NCBI GenBank assembly: GCA_033239525.1
Contig: BSYO01000005.1
Location: forward strand, 26,753,341 to 26,817,340
Direction: 5' to 3'
Origin: Nepenthes gracilis
Taxonomy: Eukaryota; Streptophyta; Magnoliopsida; Caryophyllales; Nepenthaceae
Length of the DNA stretch: 64,000 nt
Position 1 is the stretch's first letter, and each line of letters begins with the position of its first letter. Under the pieces are notes generated by a model. That model worked only from the letters and a program-made list of their open reading frames with translations, was not told the DNA's origin and made no database searches. Both the position numbers and the translations under genes were made by a program. Shown here in pieces: positions 50,471 to 61,416 of the stretch.

Positions 50471-51860
50471 AGATTTATCGAGTTATAAACAAAAATAATT
50501 TATTCGGTTTATTTGACATAGTCTTTTTCAAATAAATAATAATTAAAAATTTTAGTTTAATAAATCATACTTGTAAAATTACTTTTATTTAAAATGTTTA
50601 GATTTTATTTTAATCCAAATATTATATTTTTTTAAAAAAATTATTTTTAAATTTTTTATATAAATATAAAATTAAATAAAAATACTTACAAAAATCCATA
50701 GACAATCTGCACTAGCTCGATTTTGTTATCGATGAAGCACGGTTATGATTTAGGCCTAGACGATTGGGTCTAGTCTGGACCAACCAACTAATTGATAATA
50801 AGCTTTAATCTAGATTTAATAAGCATCCCACTTAAATTTGACTTTAATTAGATTTAATCTTAACTCAATATTTTACTCCATTGACAAAAATGCAAAGTAT
50901 TTGTCACTAAAAATGGAATTTACGTGGCCTAACTATCTAAGTTGCTCAGATTTAACTAGAGTAATTATTAAGTGGTCCATGAATATGGCTTTGTTAATGG
51001 CTACGAGTGAATGAGGCTAATCTAGTTCGAGAGCACTTAGAAAAAAAAAAAACTGAATATTTATATTATTTTCTAAGTGTTTAATAAATTATACATTGTG
51101 CTAATATAAAAAGCTTAATTAACTACATAAACACTGCCATTTTTTTCTTTCTAACTTTTTATGTATTTTAATTTTATTTTCACTGTACAATTATATTAAG
51201 ATCTTTATATTAGATTTTATTCACATATATTTCAATAAGTTATTAAAATAATTAAATGTTATAATTTTGTATGATTTTATTATATTTTATTATAAAATTT
51301 ATTTTATTATGATATATGCCTTTAATAAAAATAAAGATATTCATATAATTTTTTAGTTAGCTATACTTATCTTATAAATAATAACATAAATTATCATTTA
51401 TTATGAATAATGACAATCATATACATATTTTTTCAATTTTGAGTTAGTAAGAGTTACCAACTTCTTATTAATGCAATTTGAAAAATTGACTTTCAAAAAA
51501 TTAAAGACCACCCTTTTCTAGAACTCCAATAAAGAAAATAAAAATAATTAATTTTAAATTATTGAAAAGAAAAACTAAGTATGGATTAAATAATATTATA
51601 AATTTTTATTTTTATATTATTCAATAATAAAATAACATGATAATTTCTGTGATTCATAAACAATATTAAATTTATAAATTCTTACACCTTGTACATAAAA
51701 ATTATATGTAAATAGTAGAAAACAACCATTTTTGCAAAAATTAATCATTTGCTACATGGAATCATCTTGTATAAATTTTATTAAAAATATTTATATGATA
51801 GCTTTTTAAAAATAACATATCGAGATTAAATATTACGATCATTTAAAATATTCAAATAAT
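50471..51860. other. AT-rich spacer
   Basis: No gene, RNA or defined repeat seen. Confidence 0.5.
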
Positions 51861-51884
51861 ATATGTTATGGGCATTGTTACTGA

Positions 51885-52352
51885 TAATCAAGCGACTCCT
51901 GCACCGAGACGCAGTGCCCGTCCTGTTCGGCCACCACTACGATTTCATGACTTCGTTTGAGGATTCTTTTATATACATTTTTATTACACCACACATACCA
52001 CACATAAGAGTTGTTACAAATTTGGACAAGTTTATAATTAGTTATACACTTAGTTTCTAATTAGTTAAGCACCTGCTGGTGCTTTGGTTTAGTTGGGGAT
52101 TTGTCCGGTTGCAGCCGGTTGCCCACCCCCTTCTCCCGTATATGAAATTATTGCCAGAAGTATAATGAATTAGTTTTGATTCTGTTCTCAACTGATCTCT
52201 CCTTTTCCCCCTCTCTCCCTTTGCCTTCTCTCACTCTCTGTGTGTTGCTTCCTCCTTACCCGTCTAATTCACCACTTCAGCTGAGCTTGATTTCTGTTGC
52301 AGGAGCTATATCTGTGGTAAATCCACAGCTGGAAAGGAGTTCTGGTATCAAT
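51885..52352 (+). mobile_element. Copia relic: pol fragment, LTR-like part and primer-site remnant
   Basis: 51,890-51,960 reads TPAPRRSARPVRPPLRFHD, the basic linker found between integrase and reverse transcriptase in many plant Copia polyproteins. After a stop, 52,012-52,320 has a Copia-LTR-like make-up: tgttacaaatttgg start, TATA-like cgtatatgaaa (~52,138), then a long pyrimidine-rich stretch. TGGTATCA (52,344-52,351) matches the first eight bases of the iMet primer site. The order pol-LTR-primer site would need a tandem or rearranged element. Boundaries are not proven. Confidence 0.45.
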
Positions 52353-52990
52353 ATATCTCAAACATTTACTATATTAATAGCAATATATGTTATTAAGTTT
52401 AATATTTATTTTAAAATCGATGTATATTTAGTATTTAGTAGCAATATAATACTACACATATCAATAAATAAAAAAGCTTAAATTTTTAGTCAAAATTTGG
52501 ATAATAAATTTATTATATGTCTATTTTAATTAATAATTCCGGCCCTAATTACATCTGCACCTCTCAGGCTCATCTATTTGTGGTTTTGTGTAAGGCATGT
52601 TTGTTAGAATGTTTTCTATGATATATAATTATTAATTTATTAAAATAATTATATGTCATAATCTCGTATAGATTATTATATTTTATTGAATTTTTTTAAA
52701 ATTTATTTAATATTTGATAAAATAAATTACATTTAAATAAGTAAAAATTAGTCTTCTTTATATTCTATAAATGATAAAATTTTTAATTATATGTGTGTTT
52801 ATATATAAAATGATGTTAAATCTCTATAAGTTTTATAATGTCATTCTGGTAACTATATGACTGCCTCTGTAATTTCTTCGTAATTTATGTATTTGATTAA
52901 CAATTTCCTAATGATATTATTTATATGAAAAATGATACCATTTATTAGACATTTTTATTATTTCATTGTCCCAAACAATTTTATGAAACA
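52352..52990. other. AT-rich spacer
   Basis: Nothing recognised. Confidence 0.5.
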
Positions 52991-54061
52991 TAATACATCC
53001 TTAGATCCGAATTTTGAACACATTCTTGCTGATCCACTTATTTGATTCCTATTCCGTTCACCGAATTTGGATCATGCACACCACTAAAACGAACAGAGGT
53101 CCAGTGTGTCGGCGAAAAATTATCCCACTAAAAATATTCCAACGCTCAAGTCAGTTAACAGCCTTCGAAATTTGGGAATGTAACTGAAAATGAGAATTGA
53201 GAGGGTGAGTGTGAGAGTGCGTGAGTTTTCAGATGAAAGAGAGGCAATGCCATATCTTGAATCTGGAAGGTAGATGAAGGCAGTAGGCGTCTGTCAACAA
53301 GAAGAGCGCCCGTATGCCTTTGATTTGTGTTCTTTTTCTCAACGCACGTTAGGATGCTTTGCACAGAGAGAGTACGAAATAGTCGTCGAGTGCGTAGTTG
53401 AGAACGCAGTAGTAGGCGTTGTGTGAGTGGTTGTTTGCGTGCCCTAAGCGAAGACCCTATGGCTCTTTTTAATAGCGGCTAAGTGATCTTCCTTGGTTAG
53501 AAGGTGTGATCCCCTACGCCATATTTAGACGGCCTTCCTTATGAGGAAGGCACGCGTTGCCTAATTAGTTTGGATTGTTTCATTCTCTGGTGGGTAGTGG
53601 CTTTTCAAACTTCCGGACTTCCTTTCGAGTATATTACCGTTGGAAGGTTCCACTTGGAAGGATTTAGGAAGATTTGGCGCTTTCCTTATGGAAAAGGTGC
53701 CGATCTTATCAACGTCCTTTTTGGAGCTAGTTGGATTTATGGAAGACGCAGAGTTAGAAAAAAAATCATTGCTAACCGCTTGTTAGAGCATGGGTCCAAG
53801 TGGGCCAGATCCGTGAAAAGCATTTTTATTCTTGGTATGTTACTACAGTGATTCTAGTCAACGTACGAATTGACTGTCCTGAGCGCGAGTAGGCCGCCTA
53901 CTTGTGCCTCAATCGGTCAACACTGGCATTGACCGTCTGATGCGTGTTTGAGCCTTTCAGGAATTTAGCCCTCATTTCCTATTGGGCCAACGTTGACCAT
54001 TCAATAGTGGATCTGGGCCCCCTTTGACTATTGGGCCAGCCCATTTACAGTACACCTATCA
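52991..54061 (-). repeat. Left LTR of the composite, minus orientation
   Basis: On the minus strand it starts TGATAGGTGTACTG at 54,061, preceded by a purine-rich catggggggctag that fits a polypurine tract. This makes it a 3' LTR. It aligns along its length with the reverse complement of 61,417-62,484 (for example accactaaaacgaacag, tcagttaacagcctt/tcagtaaacagcctt, gaaaatgagaattgagag). Confidence 0.8.
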
Positions 54062-54176
54062 CTAGCCCCCCATGCTGGTGCCAGAATTCTGGCCTCCGGC
54101 ATGTTTATGTGGGGATGCTCCTCACTGTCATTTGCTGCTTGAAAATTCTGGAGAATTCCACGAAAGGGTGAGGCGT

Positions 54177-54482
54177 TGACCGAATCTGTTAACCATCCTT
54201 GTCATATCCGGATAAGAAAGTTGACCGGATCTGTTGACCGTCTTTGGTCAGATCCGAAGAAGAAAGTTGACCGAAACTGTTGACCGTCTCTGGTTAGATC
54301 CGGAGAATAAAGTCAACCGGATCTGTTGATCGTCTTTGGTCAGGTCTAGAGAAGAAAATTCACCGGATTTGTAAACCATCTATGGTCAGATCCGGAGAAG
54401 AAAGGTTAACCGGATCTGTTGACCGTCTCTGGTCAGATCCGGAGAAGAAAATTGACCGGATCTTTTGATTGTCTTTAGTCAG
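54177..54482. repeat. Tandem repeat array, ~46 bp unit
   Basis: About six copies of a unit containing ttgaccggatctgttgaccg and ggtcagatccggagaagaaa, with moderate divergence. It lies between the LTR and the extra ORF. Confidence 0.85.
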
Positions 54483-54803
54483 ATTTCAGAGAACTTTGTA
54501 TGAGCTCTGAGTGACGCGTGGCCATTAACCGACTTGTCAAGTTAAAAGTGGACACGTGTCTTCACACAGTTGAACCACTATCCCGGCCATTAATGCGTCA
54601 GAAGATTTGTTCAAAATAAGCCCATTTTGGATGAGACATGTGGCAGGAATGATGGTGTGCCTTCTAGAGGAGGTTTATGGCGTTTCACACCTTGCCGTTT
54701 AAGTTTCCCTCCTCTACACTTAGTATTTTCCATGCTTTCTACTCTACTTTTTTGTCTTCAACCTTCTTTCATTCTAAAGAGAAACCCTAATTATTCTGTG
54801 AAC

Positions 54804-56572
54804 ATGGGTTCGACCTCTGTTGCCGATATCTCTTCTGTTCTCTAAGAGAACAACGTAAAGGAGTTGTGCATTGAGTTTATTATCTCCAAAAACATCGCAT
54901 GGAGGGTTCCAGACAATGACGACAGGGCATTCTCTCCGCCCGCGAGACACGTAACGGTGTATGAGGCCCACCTGAGGAGTGGTCTCCGTCTTCTCTTCCG
55001 GATGACTTACAGTCAATCCTCCAAGCTTTGCATGTTCCCGTCGCCCAACTCTACGCCAATGTTGTACGGTATATTTACACTTTTTGTATCTTTCTCTGTA
55101 AGCATTCTAGGCAGTTAACGATGTCTATGGTAAATGATTGTTCAAGATAAACCAGGAAGGAGAATGAATCTTCCTAGTTCCACATAGTGGCCTAAAGGTT
55201 AACACGGCTATCTATGACTCACTGAAGAACTGGAGGAATCAGTTCTTCTTTATGATGGTGACTTAAACCTTGCCCTTGGCAATGGATTGAAGCCGGGTGC
55301 TGGAGGTTTATACGGGGATGCCGTCTGTGGCGAAGACAGCGTCCCTGGAGTGGCTGACCAAATTGGTCAAGGCTCATCTTTTTGATTTCAAGAGAGATTT
55401 CTTGGTCTCCACCTTCAAGAGAGACCACGAAGGTAAACTGGGGGCCACCTTCCCCTGTTCAGAAATTCAAGGCACCGCTGCCGGCAGTTATGATGCGACT
55501 AGAGGAGTCCAATGGCCTGCTCATCCGTCCTTATCCGACAAACGATGACTTCATTGGCCCAAGGCCCAAAAGGATGGCTGTGAGACACCCTCCTCATCGT
55601 CTTCAAGGCCCTACTACATCGCTGCCGGGATTCATAGCGGTCCTAGCAGCGCCGCCGGGATAGAGAAGACGTTTGAGAACCTGTCGAAAACTGGGGCCGA
55701 AGGCATTATTCTGGCACAGCCTGCGCCACAGGTGGTTCTTCGAGCAGTGCCAGCAGAGGTTTTACCAGAGCCACCCTATGAGCCGCCGGCGGAGTCGCAG
55801 GAGCCGTCAGTCGGCTCACTAGTCATGTAGCTGCTGGCTGAGTAGCCAGTGATTGACCTTGACCCTCCTTCGGCTACAGTAGAGGCCGTCGCCGGGGAGC
55901 CTACTGCCGTCGTGAACTACATTGATGAGGGGCTCCTGGAGGAGGCCACCGCCAGCTCCGCTTGTGATGGCATTGCTTCCAACTCGCCGCCACTAGAGCG
56001 AGACCTGGAGGCCAGATCTGATAGGCCCCCACGGAGAGTTTAGGAGGTATAATTTTTCATGATGCTTTCTGCATACCTTCTCATTTATAATTTCTGATTT
56101 GTTTTGTTCTTTGGTGCAAAAGGAGAAGGTATTGACTGCCATTGTAAAGGTGATCAACCAGCGGAACTGGGTGATCTCTAACAGGGAGGAGAGATCGCCT
56201 GGTTGGACGCGAAGCTGGCGGCTTCGGGGGCGGAGCACCGGTCGGATGCCGCTACCTTGCAGACCGTTCTGGTCGATACGGAGGCCGAGAATGCTAGTCT
56301 GAAAGAGGAGAATGCTTGACTGCGGGAGGAGCACGAGCAGATCACCGGGCGCCTTAGCCAGCTTGGAGGGTAGCTGACGGAATTGGAGAACCACCTGAGC
56401 CTCCGGATACGCTCCCACGAGATTGAGCAGCTGATGTGGTCACGGGTGTGGGAAGGGATCCATATGTGTTGGCGTATCGCGCGACTTATTGACCATAATT
56501 TTTCGGTGGACCTGCTTAACATGTCAAACAGGTCCGCCCAAACTCGCGAAAGTCTCGTGAGGGATCTGTGAG
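54804..56572 (+). pseudogene. Transposase_28-like ('putative gypsy type transposon') extra ORF, broken
   Basis: ATG at 54,804 (MGSTSVADISSVL, then a TAA). The diagnostic region reads VTVYEAHLRSGLRL, then after a +/-1 shift near 54,990 LPDDLQSILQALHVPVAQLY. This matches the plant Transposase_28 (PF04195) pattern of YEAHLR.GLR followed by a helical stretch. A donor-like gtatat follows at ~55,067 and the ORF appears to resume with YDSLKNWRNQFFF (~55,205). Then come a Pro/Glu-rich middle (55,680-55,830), an acidic stretch (55,850-56,030), and a coiled-coil C-terminus (56,170-56,572: DAATLQ, ENASLKEENA, RLSQLGG). It contains several stops. It is antisense to the integrase remnant at 57,410-57,762, as expected for the extra ORF between pol and 3' LTR in some Tat-lineage elements. 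Confidence 0.75.
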
Positions 56573-56974
56573 ACGATTAGGCGCCGCCTCCCTAGCCTTT
56601 TGTCGATTTTTGGTCTTCCCTTTGTATCATGTATAATGTAATACATTTGAAAGCAATAAAATGAGAATTCGCCCACGTTGTATCTATTTCTTTCTACTGC
56701 TTTATACTTGCATGTTTACTGTACTGGACGGCCAACTTAGTTGGCTGGCGGCCATTGCATTGCTGCCAAATGAATGAAATTCTTAGGTTTTTTTATAAGT
56801 AAAGCCGGCTTAGTAGTGGTGACTTGTGAGTAAAGCTTGATGGCGCTGCCCAAGTGTTGACTTGGGCGGCCAGCCTTGGAGAAGAATTTTTCTCCCTTCG
56901 ACCATCATTGACTGATGACGCTATCTCCTCGTGGAGGAGGTCGTTACGTGTGTTGTGCTAGCCCCCTAAGATTT

Positions 56975-57215
56975 TGACCGCTAACGGGCCACTTGGATAA
57001 CTAAGGTTTAGATTCGACCACCTATGGGCCACTTGAATGACCAGAGTTCAATACAACCACTAATGAGCCACTCGGATGACCGAAGTTCATATTAAGCCAC
57101 TCATGGGTCACCTGGATGACCAGGGTTTAAGTTCGACCGCTAATGGGCCGCTCGAATGACCGAGGTTTATATTCGACCACTTATGGGCCACCTGGACGAT
57201 CAGGGTTTAGTAACG
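56975..57215. repeat. Tandem repeat array, ~40 bp unit
   Basis: About six copies of a unit with cgaccactaatgggccac and tggatgaccagggttta. Reverse-complement relatives of this array are at 59,640-59,860, again showing the inverted arrangement. Confidence 0.85.
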
Positions 57216-57404
57216 AGATGGTGAAGACTCTCCCGACTTAGGGGCAGTCTAGGTCGAATAAACCTGCAAGACAAACACATATATATACATGCACACAGGA
57301 AAGGGAAAGGCAGTATACTAAGGAAACACTTATTTTGACAAATTGAAACAAGCAAGCGAATACGTACACTCAATAATGCAAGTATATACCTGAGTCCCTT
57401 ATTA

Positions 57405-57762
57405 GAAGTAGCGTTTGAGGTGAATCGCGTTCCTAGTTTTGGAGCCTGTACACTCCGTTTCGCAAGACGACGGAGTCTAGGAAAATCCCTTCCCAATTAG
57501 GGGAGAGCTTGTTGCAGCCAGCCAGCTTGCCTGTGGCCTTGACACCTCGCAGGACCAGGTCTCCAACATCGAATTATCACACTCTTACCTTTTTGTTATA
57601 ATATCGGGCAATTCGATGTTGGTAGGTCGTTGTCTGCATTCTGGTGGCGTCGCAGGTTTCCTCCAACAAATCTAGGTATTCCCTAATATTTTGAGAGTTA
57701 TCTTGCGGGTCAAACGATTCCACTCTAAGACTTGAAAATCCAATTTTGACCGGGATTATCAT
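57405..57762 (-). pseudogene. Ty3 integrase C-terminal tail, frameshifted
   Basis: On the minus strand: IIPVKIGFSSLRVESFD, then YLDLLEETCDATRMQ and QHRIARYYNKKV, then a stop and frame change, then FDVGDLVLRGVKATGKL and LSPNWEGIFLDSVVLRNGVY ending at a TAG near 57,442. This is the GPF/Y-type C-terminal module of Ty3/gypsy integrases in the Tat style (PVEIG.PS.R, ARYYN, VGDLVLR, NWEGP). No other pol domain remains nearby. Confidence 0.85.
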
Positions 57763-57763
57763 T

Positions 57764-58470
57764 TAGTCCCGTCAGTCGGTTCACCAGTCATACAGCTACC
57801 GGCTGAGCAGCTGGTGATTGACCTTGACCCTCCAGCAGCTACGTGGAGGCCGTCGTCGAGGAGCCTGCTGCCGTCGTGGATGACATTGATGAGGGGCTCC
57901 TAGAGGAGGCCACCACCAGCTCCGCTCGTGAGGGCATTGCTTCCAGCCCACCGCCACTGGAGCCAGACTTGGAGGCCAGACCTGATAGGCCCACACGAAG
58001 GGTCTGGTAGGTATGATTTTTCGTGATGCTTTCTGCATAACTTTTCCTTTAGAATGTCCAATTTGTTTTGTTCTTTGGTATAGAAGGAGAATGTGCTGGC
58101 TGCCATTGCAAACATGATTGATCAGCGGGACTGGGCAATCTCTAACAGGGAGGTAGATATCCCCTGACTGGACGCGAAGTTGGCCGCTTCGGGGGCGAAG
58201 TACTAGTTGGATGCCGCTGCCTCACAGACCGTTCTGGCTGATACAGAGACCGAGAATGCTAGTATGAAAGAGGAGAATTGTCAGCAGCGGGATGAGAACG
58301 AGCGGATCGCCGGGCATCTTAGCCAGCTTGGAGGGCAGCTGAAGGAGCCAGAGAACCGCCTGAGCCTCGGATACGCCCCCACGAGATTGAGCAGCTGATG
58401 TGGTCGCGGATGTGGGAAGGGGTCAATATGTCTCGTGAGGGATTCGCGAGACAGTCAGGCACCGCCTCCG
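57764..58470 (+). pseudogene. Second copy of the extra-ORF C-terminal half
   Basis: It aligns directly with about 55,800-56,560: same 'ggtgattgaccttgaccctcc', 'attgatgaggggctcct', the intron-like stretch with 'tgatgctttctgcata', and the coiled coil (DAAASQTVLADTETENASMKEEN). It is broken by stops and a shortened end. Coming right after the integrase tail, its left border is a rearrangement point. Confidence 0.8.
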
Positions 58471-58679
58471 CTGCCTCCCTAGCCTTTTGTCTTTAACTAA
58501 ATAGAGCGTCTCAGAGCCCTACAAAACGTAAAAGCTCTCCGGCACCGCGTCTTTCATTCGGCCGGCCTATAGTATTTTTCTGACTGAGGAACTCTTAGAT
58601 TTTCCAGTCAAATTGAGGAGTATTTCGGCATTCCCATCAAATTGAAGAGCGTTTCGGCTCTCTAGGCGGTCACCTTCGT

Positions 58680-59085
58680 TGCAAGATTTTCTCTGGCCTG
58701 TCGGAGCTCTCATTGCTGGATCTTCTTTGGCCTGCAGGAGCCCTTACCGCCAAATCTCTCTGGCTTACTGGAGCTCCTCTTCGCCAAATCTTCTCGGGCC
58801 TACCGGAGTTCTCGCCATCGGATCTTCTTTGGCTTGCCAGAGCTCCTCTTCGCCAGATCTTCTTGGGCTTGTTGAAGCTCTCGCCGCCAGATCTTCTCTA
58901 ACCTGTCAGAGCCCTTGCCGTCGGATCTTCTCCGGCTTGCCGGAGCTCCTCATCATCGGATCTTCTCTGGCCTGTCAGAGCTCTTTGCCACTGGATCTTC
59001 TCTGACGTGTCGAAGCTCTCGTCGCCAGATCTTCTTTGACCTGCCAGAACTCTTCGCCGCAAGATCTTCTCCGACTTGACCTCCA
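58680..59085. repeat. Tandem repeat array, ~42 bp unit, open on both strands
   Basis: Nine to ten copies built on gccagatcttctttggcctg and ccagagctcctcttc. Because the unit is a multiple of three, long open frames with a 14-residue repeat (SSLACQSS... on plus) appear on both strands. I read these as repeat artefacts. Confidence 0.85.
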
Positions 59086-59089
59086 CCAC

Positions 59090-59639
59090 GCAGCATTGCT
59101 CCAGTCAGTAGGCCGATCCCACTGCAACCTGTTGCACCGCAACAAACCATATAAAAGTTATGGCAAAACATGCAATGGGGGCTCGATGTTCTTGACCCAC
59201 CACCCTTTGCACCGCAGAAAATATCATCTAGCCAAGCGCAGGTCCTGGTCACCTGAGGCAGTATCAGCCGACAATGGGACCCGAACCACTGCCAAAGGCT
59301 ACCGAGGCGGTAAAAGCACGCTACCCAACCAATTCATGATAAAGGACCAAATCCTAAGAGCATAGGGGCCATAGGCCAAGCTGCCTACCAAAACGCCCCG
59401 ACGACCCTCCGAAGTGGTGTACGCTAGCCGTTCACTCGATACGGTGAGCCGATTACAAAAGCACCACTCACGCGCCGACGACACGCCAAATCTAGGTAAG
59501 TCTTGCATATTCCATACTGCTTGTTTTAATCATATTTCTATTAATAGGATAGAAATATTATCTGCTCATACGAGTGATCACATAACACTGTATTAAAACA
59601 TGCGACCTAGATTGCCCCTAAGTCGGACGAATTTTTACC
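59090..59639. other. Unresolved internal DNA of the composite
   Basis: GC-richer than the flanks. Near 59,604-59,640 it matches 57,228-57,245 in reverse complement (gacttaggggca). No ORF with recognisable motifs. Confidence 0.4.
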
Positions 59640-59862
59640 CGTTCGTAACTAAACCCTGGTCATTCAGGCGGCCAATGAGCGATCGTAACTAAACCCTGGT
59701 TATCCGGGTGGCTCATAAACGGTCGAATTAAACATTGGTCATCCAAGCGGCCCATAAGCGGTCGAATTAAACCCTGGTTGTCCAGGCGGCCCGTAAGTGG
59801 TCAAATTAAACCTCGATTCTATCACGAGGGATCCATATGTGGTCAAACTCAAAACCTTAGGG
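59640..59862. repeat. Tandem repeat array, ~39 bp unit, inverted relative of 56,975-57,215
   Basis: Five to six copies with taaaccctggtcatccagg and cggcccataagcggtcgaa. The word taaaccct recalls a telomere motif by chance; the 39-40 bp period shows it is an element array. Confidence 0.85.
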
Positions 59863-59869
59863 GGCTTTT

Positions 59870-60595
59870 CAGCATGAGTGCGGCGACCTCCTCCCGAAGG
59901 AGAGAGCACCATCAGTCAATGACGATCGGCGTACTAGGACCAAACGCCTGAAAGCTACGACATCCTCAAGAAGGACCGAGCATTGACGTTACATGCAGGT
60001 GATGGCCTAGGCTAGCAAAAGCTCGGTAACGATAGCTTCCAAGCTTAGTCGGCAACCTCATCTTCTCAGAGTCATGACCTCCTCTTGGCAAGGATGAACG
60101 CAACCAACCAGACGTATTCGTCCAAGGCCAAAAGGCTTAGATGACAACCGCGTTTCCTTAGAGCCACAACTTTCCTTCACGGGAATGATCAGGATCCAAC
60201 GCAAATTAACACCAGCAGCCCTAAACTCCACTAGAAAGTAAAGTGGCATCCTCGAAGAGGGAGTCATAGAGATCGGGATCCCAGGCTTGGCCGTGGTCAC
60301 GATATCGACTCATTTGCTCTATCCGAGAGTCAAAGGATCCCTAGTTTTACTAACTGAGCTTCCCGGGGGCTCCTCACTCCTAGTCTCATTGGATGATTCG
60401 CCAACGGCAAGAGCCCTTCCAAGGAGCGCAATGTGCATCCTATTGCTAGAGCTCGAACGATCAGCTATCTTAAGGCAACTCACCTCCCGACCTCTCGAAG
60501 CGCGTCCTTACAATGAGGAGATCTGATCTTGAGCCTGAGATCTTCCCACTACACGCTCCTAGGTCTTGATTAAGACTCGAAAGGCTTTCAACAGA
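59870..60595. other. Unresolved region where the right element's extra ORF would be
   Basis: 59,870-59,960 matches 56,890-56,975 in reverse complement (catcagtcaatga, cctcctcc). The rest has short open frames on both strands (for example 60,300-60,058 minus), none with Transposase_28 or pol motifs that I can see. Confidence 0.4.
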
Positions 60596-60599
60596 TCCG

Positions 60600-61330
60600 T
60601 CAACAAGGATTTTCGGCTTCGAGTACTTCGCCGGTCAACGAATCCAGTCAACTAAGGATTTTCGACTCTAAACTACTTTCAGATTCGAGCACTTCACTGG
60701 TCAACTTTGTCGATCAACAAGGAGTTTCGGCTCTAAACTGCTCTCCGGATTCGAGCACTTCACTAGTCAACTTTTTCGATCCACAAGGATTTTCGGCTCA
60801 GAACTGCTCTCCGGATTTGAGCACTTCGCCGGTCAACTTTTCTAATCAACAAAGATTTCTGGCTTAAAACTGCTTTCCAAATTTAAGCACTTCGCCGATC
60901 AACTTTTCCGATCAACAAAGATTTTTAGCTCAGAACTGCTCTCCGGATTTCAACACTTCGTCGATCAATAGATCCGGTCAACAAAAATTTGACTCTAAAC
61001 TGCTATCTGGATTGGAGTACTTCGCCGGTCAACAAAGATTTTCGACTTCGAACTGCTCCCCGGATTCGAGCACTTACCGGTCAACGGATCCTGTCAGCAA
61101 TGCTTCTCAACTCTGAACTGCTCTCCGAATTCAAACACTTTGTCGGTCAATGAAGCTTTTCAATTCAAAATTGCTCTCCGAATTCGAGCATTTCGCCGGT
61201 CAACAAAATCGGACAATCATATTTTCGGTTTTGTTTCGTTCTCCGGATCAAGTGATTCAGTCCACCAAGCTGGTCAAACATCAATTCAGTTTCTTCCACT
61301 CTCCAGATTCAAACTTTTTGGTCAATGAAT
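60600..61330. repeat. Tandem repeat array, ~60-66 bp unit
   Basis: About eleven degenerate copies with cgagcacttcgccggtcaac, gatcaacaaggattttcggc and ctgctctccggatt. It occupies the place next to the right LTR that the 46 bp array occupies on the left; the two arrays share 'ttgaccgg' and 'atccggaga' words when inverted. Confidence 0.85.
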
Positions 61331-61416
61331 CCAAGTCAATGGGACAATATGACCAGTCTCGTACCATCATGAATATGCCGGAGGCCAAAAATTTGGTCTA
61401 CCGGCATGTAGGGTTA

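Noticed and set aside
55993..56522. Minus-strand frames of 141 and 114 codons
   Set aside because: Antisense to the coiled-coil part of the extra ORF; no independent motif.
56975..59862. Regular repeats resembling a CRISPR array or telomeric repeat
   Set aside because: Repeats are adjacent and degenerate with no unique spacers, this is plant nuclear DNA, and the 39-40 bp period excludes a telomere array.
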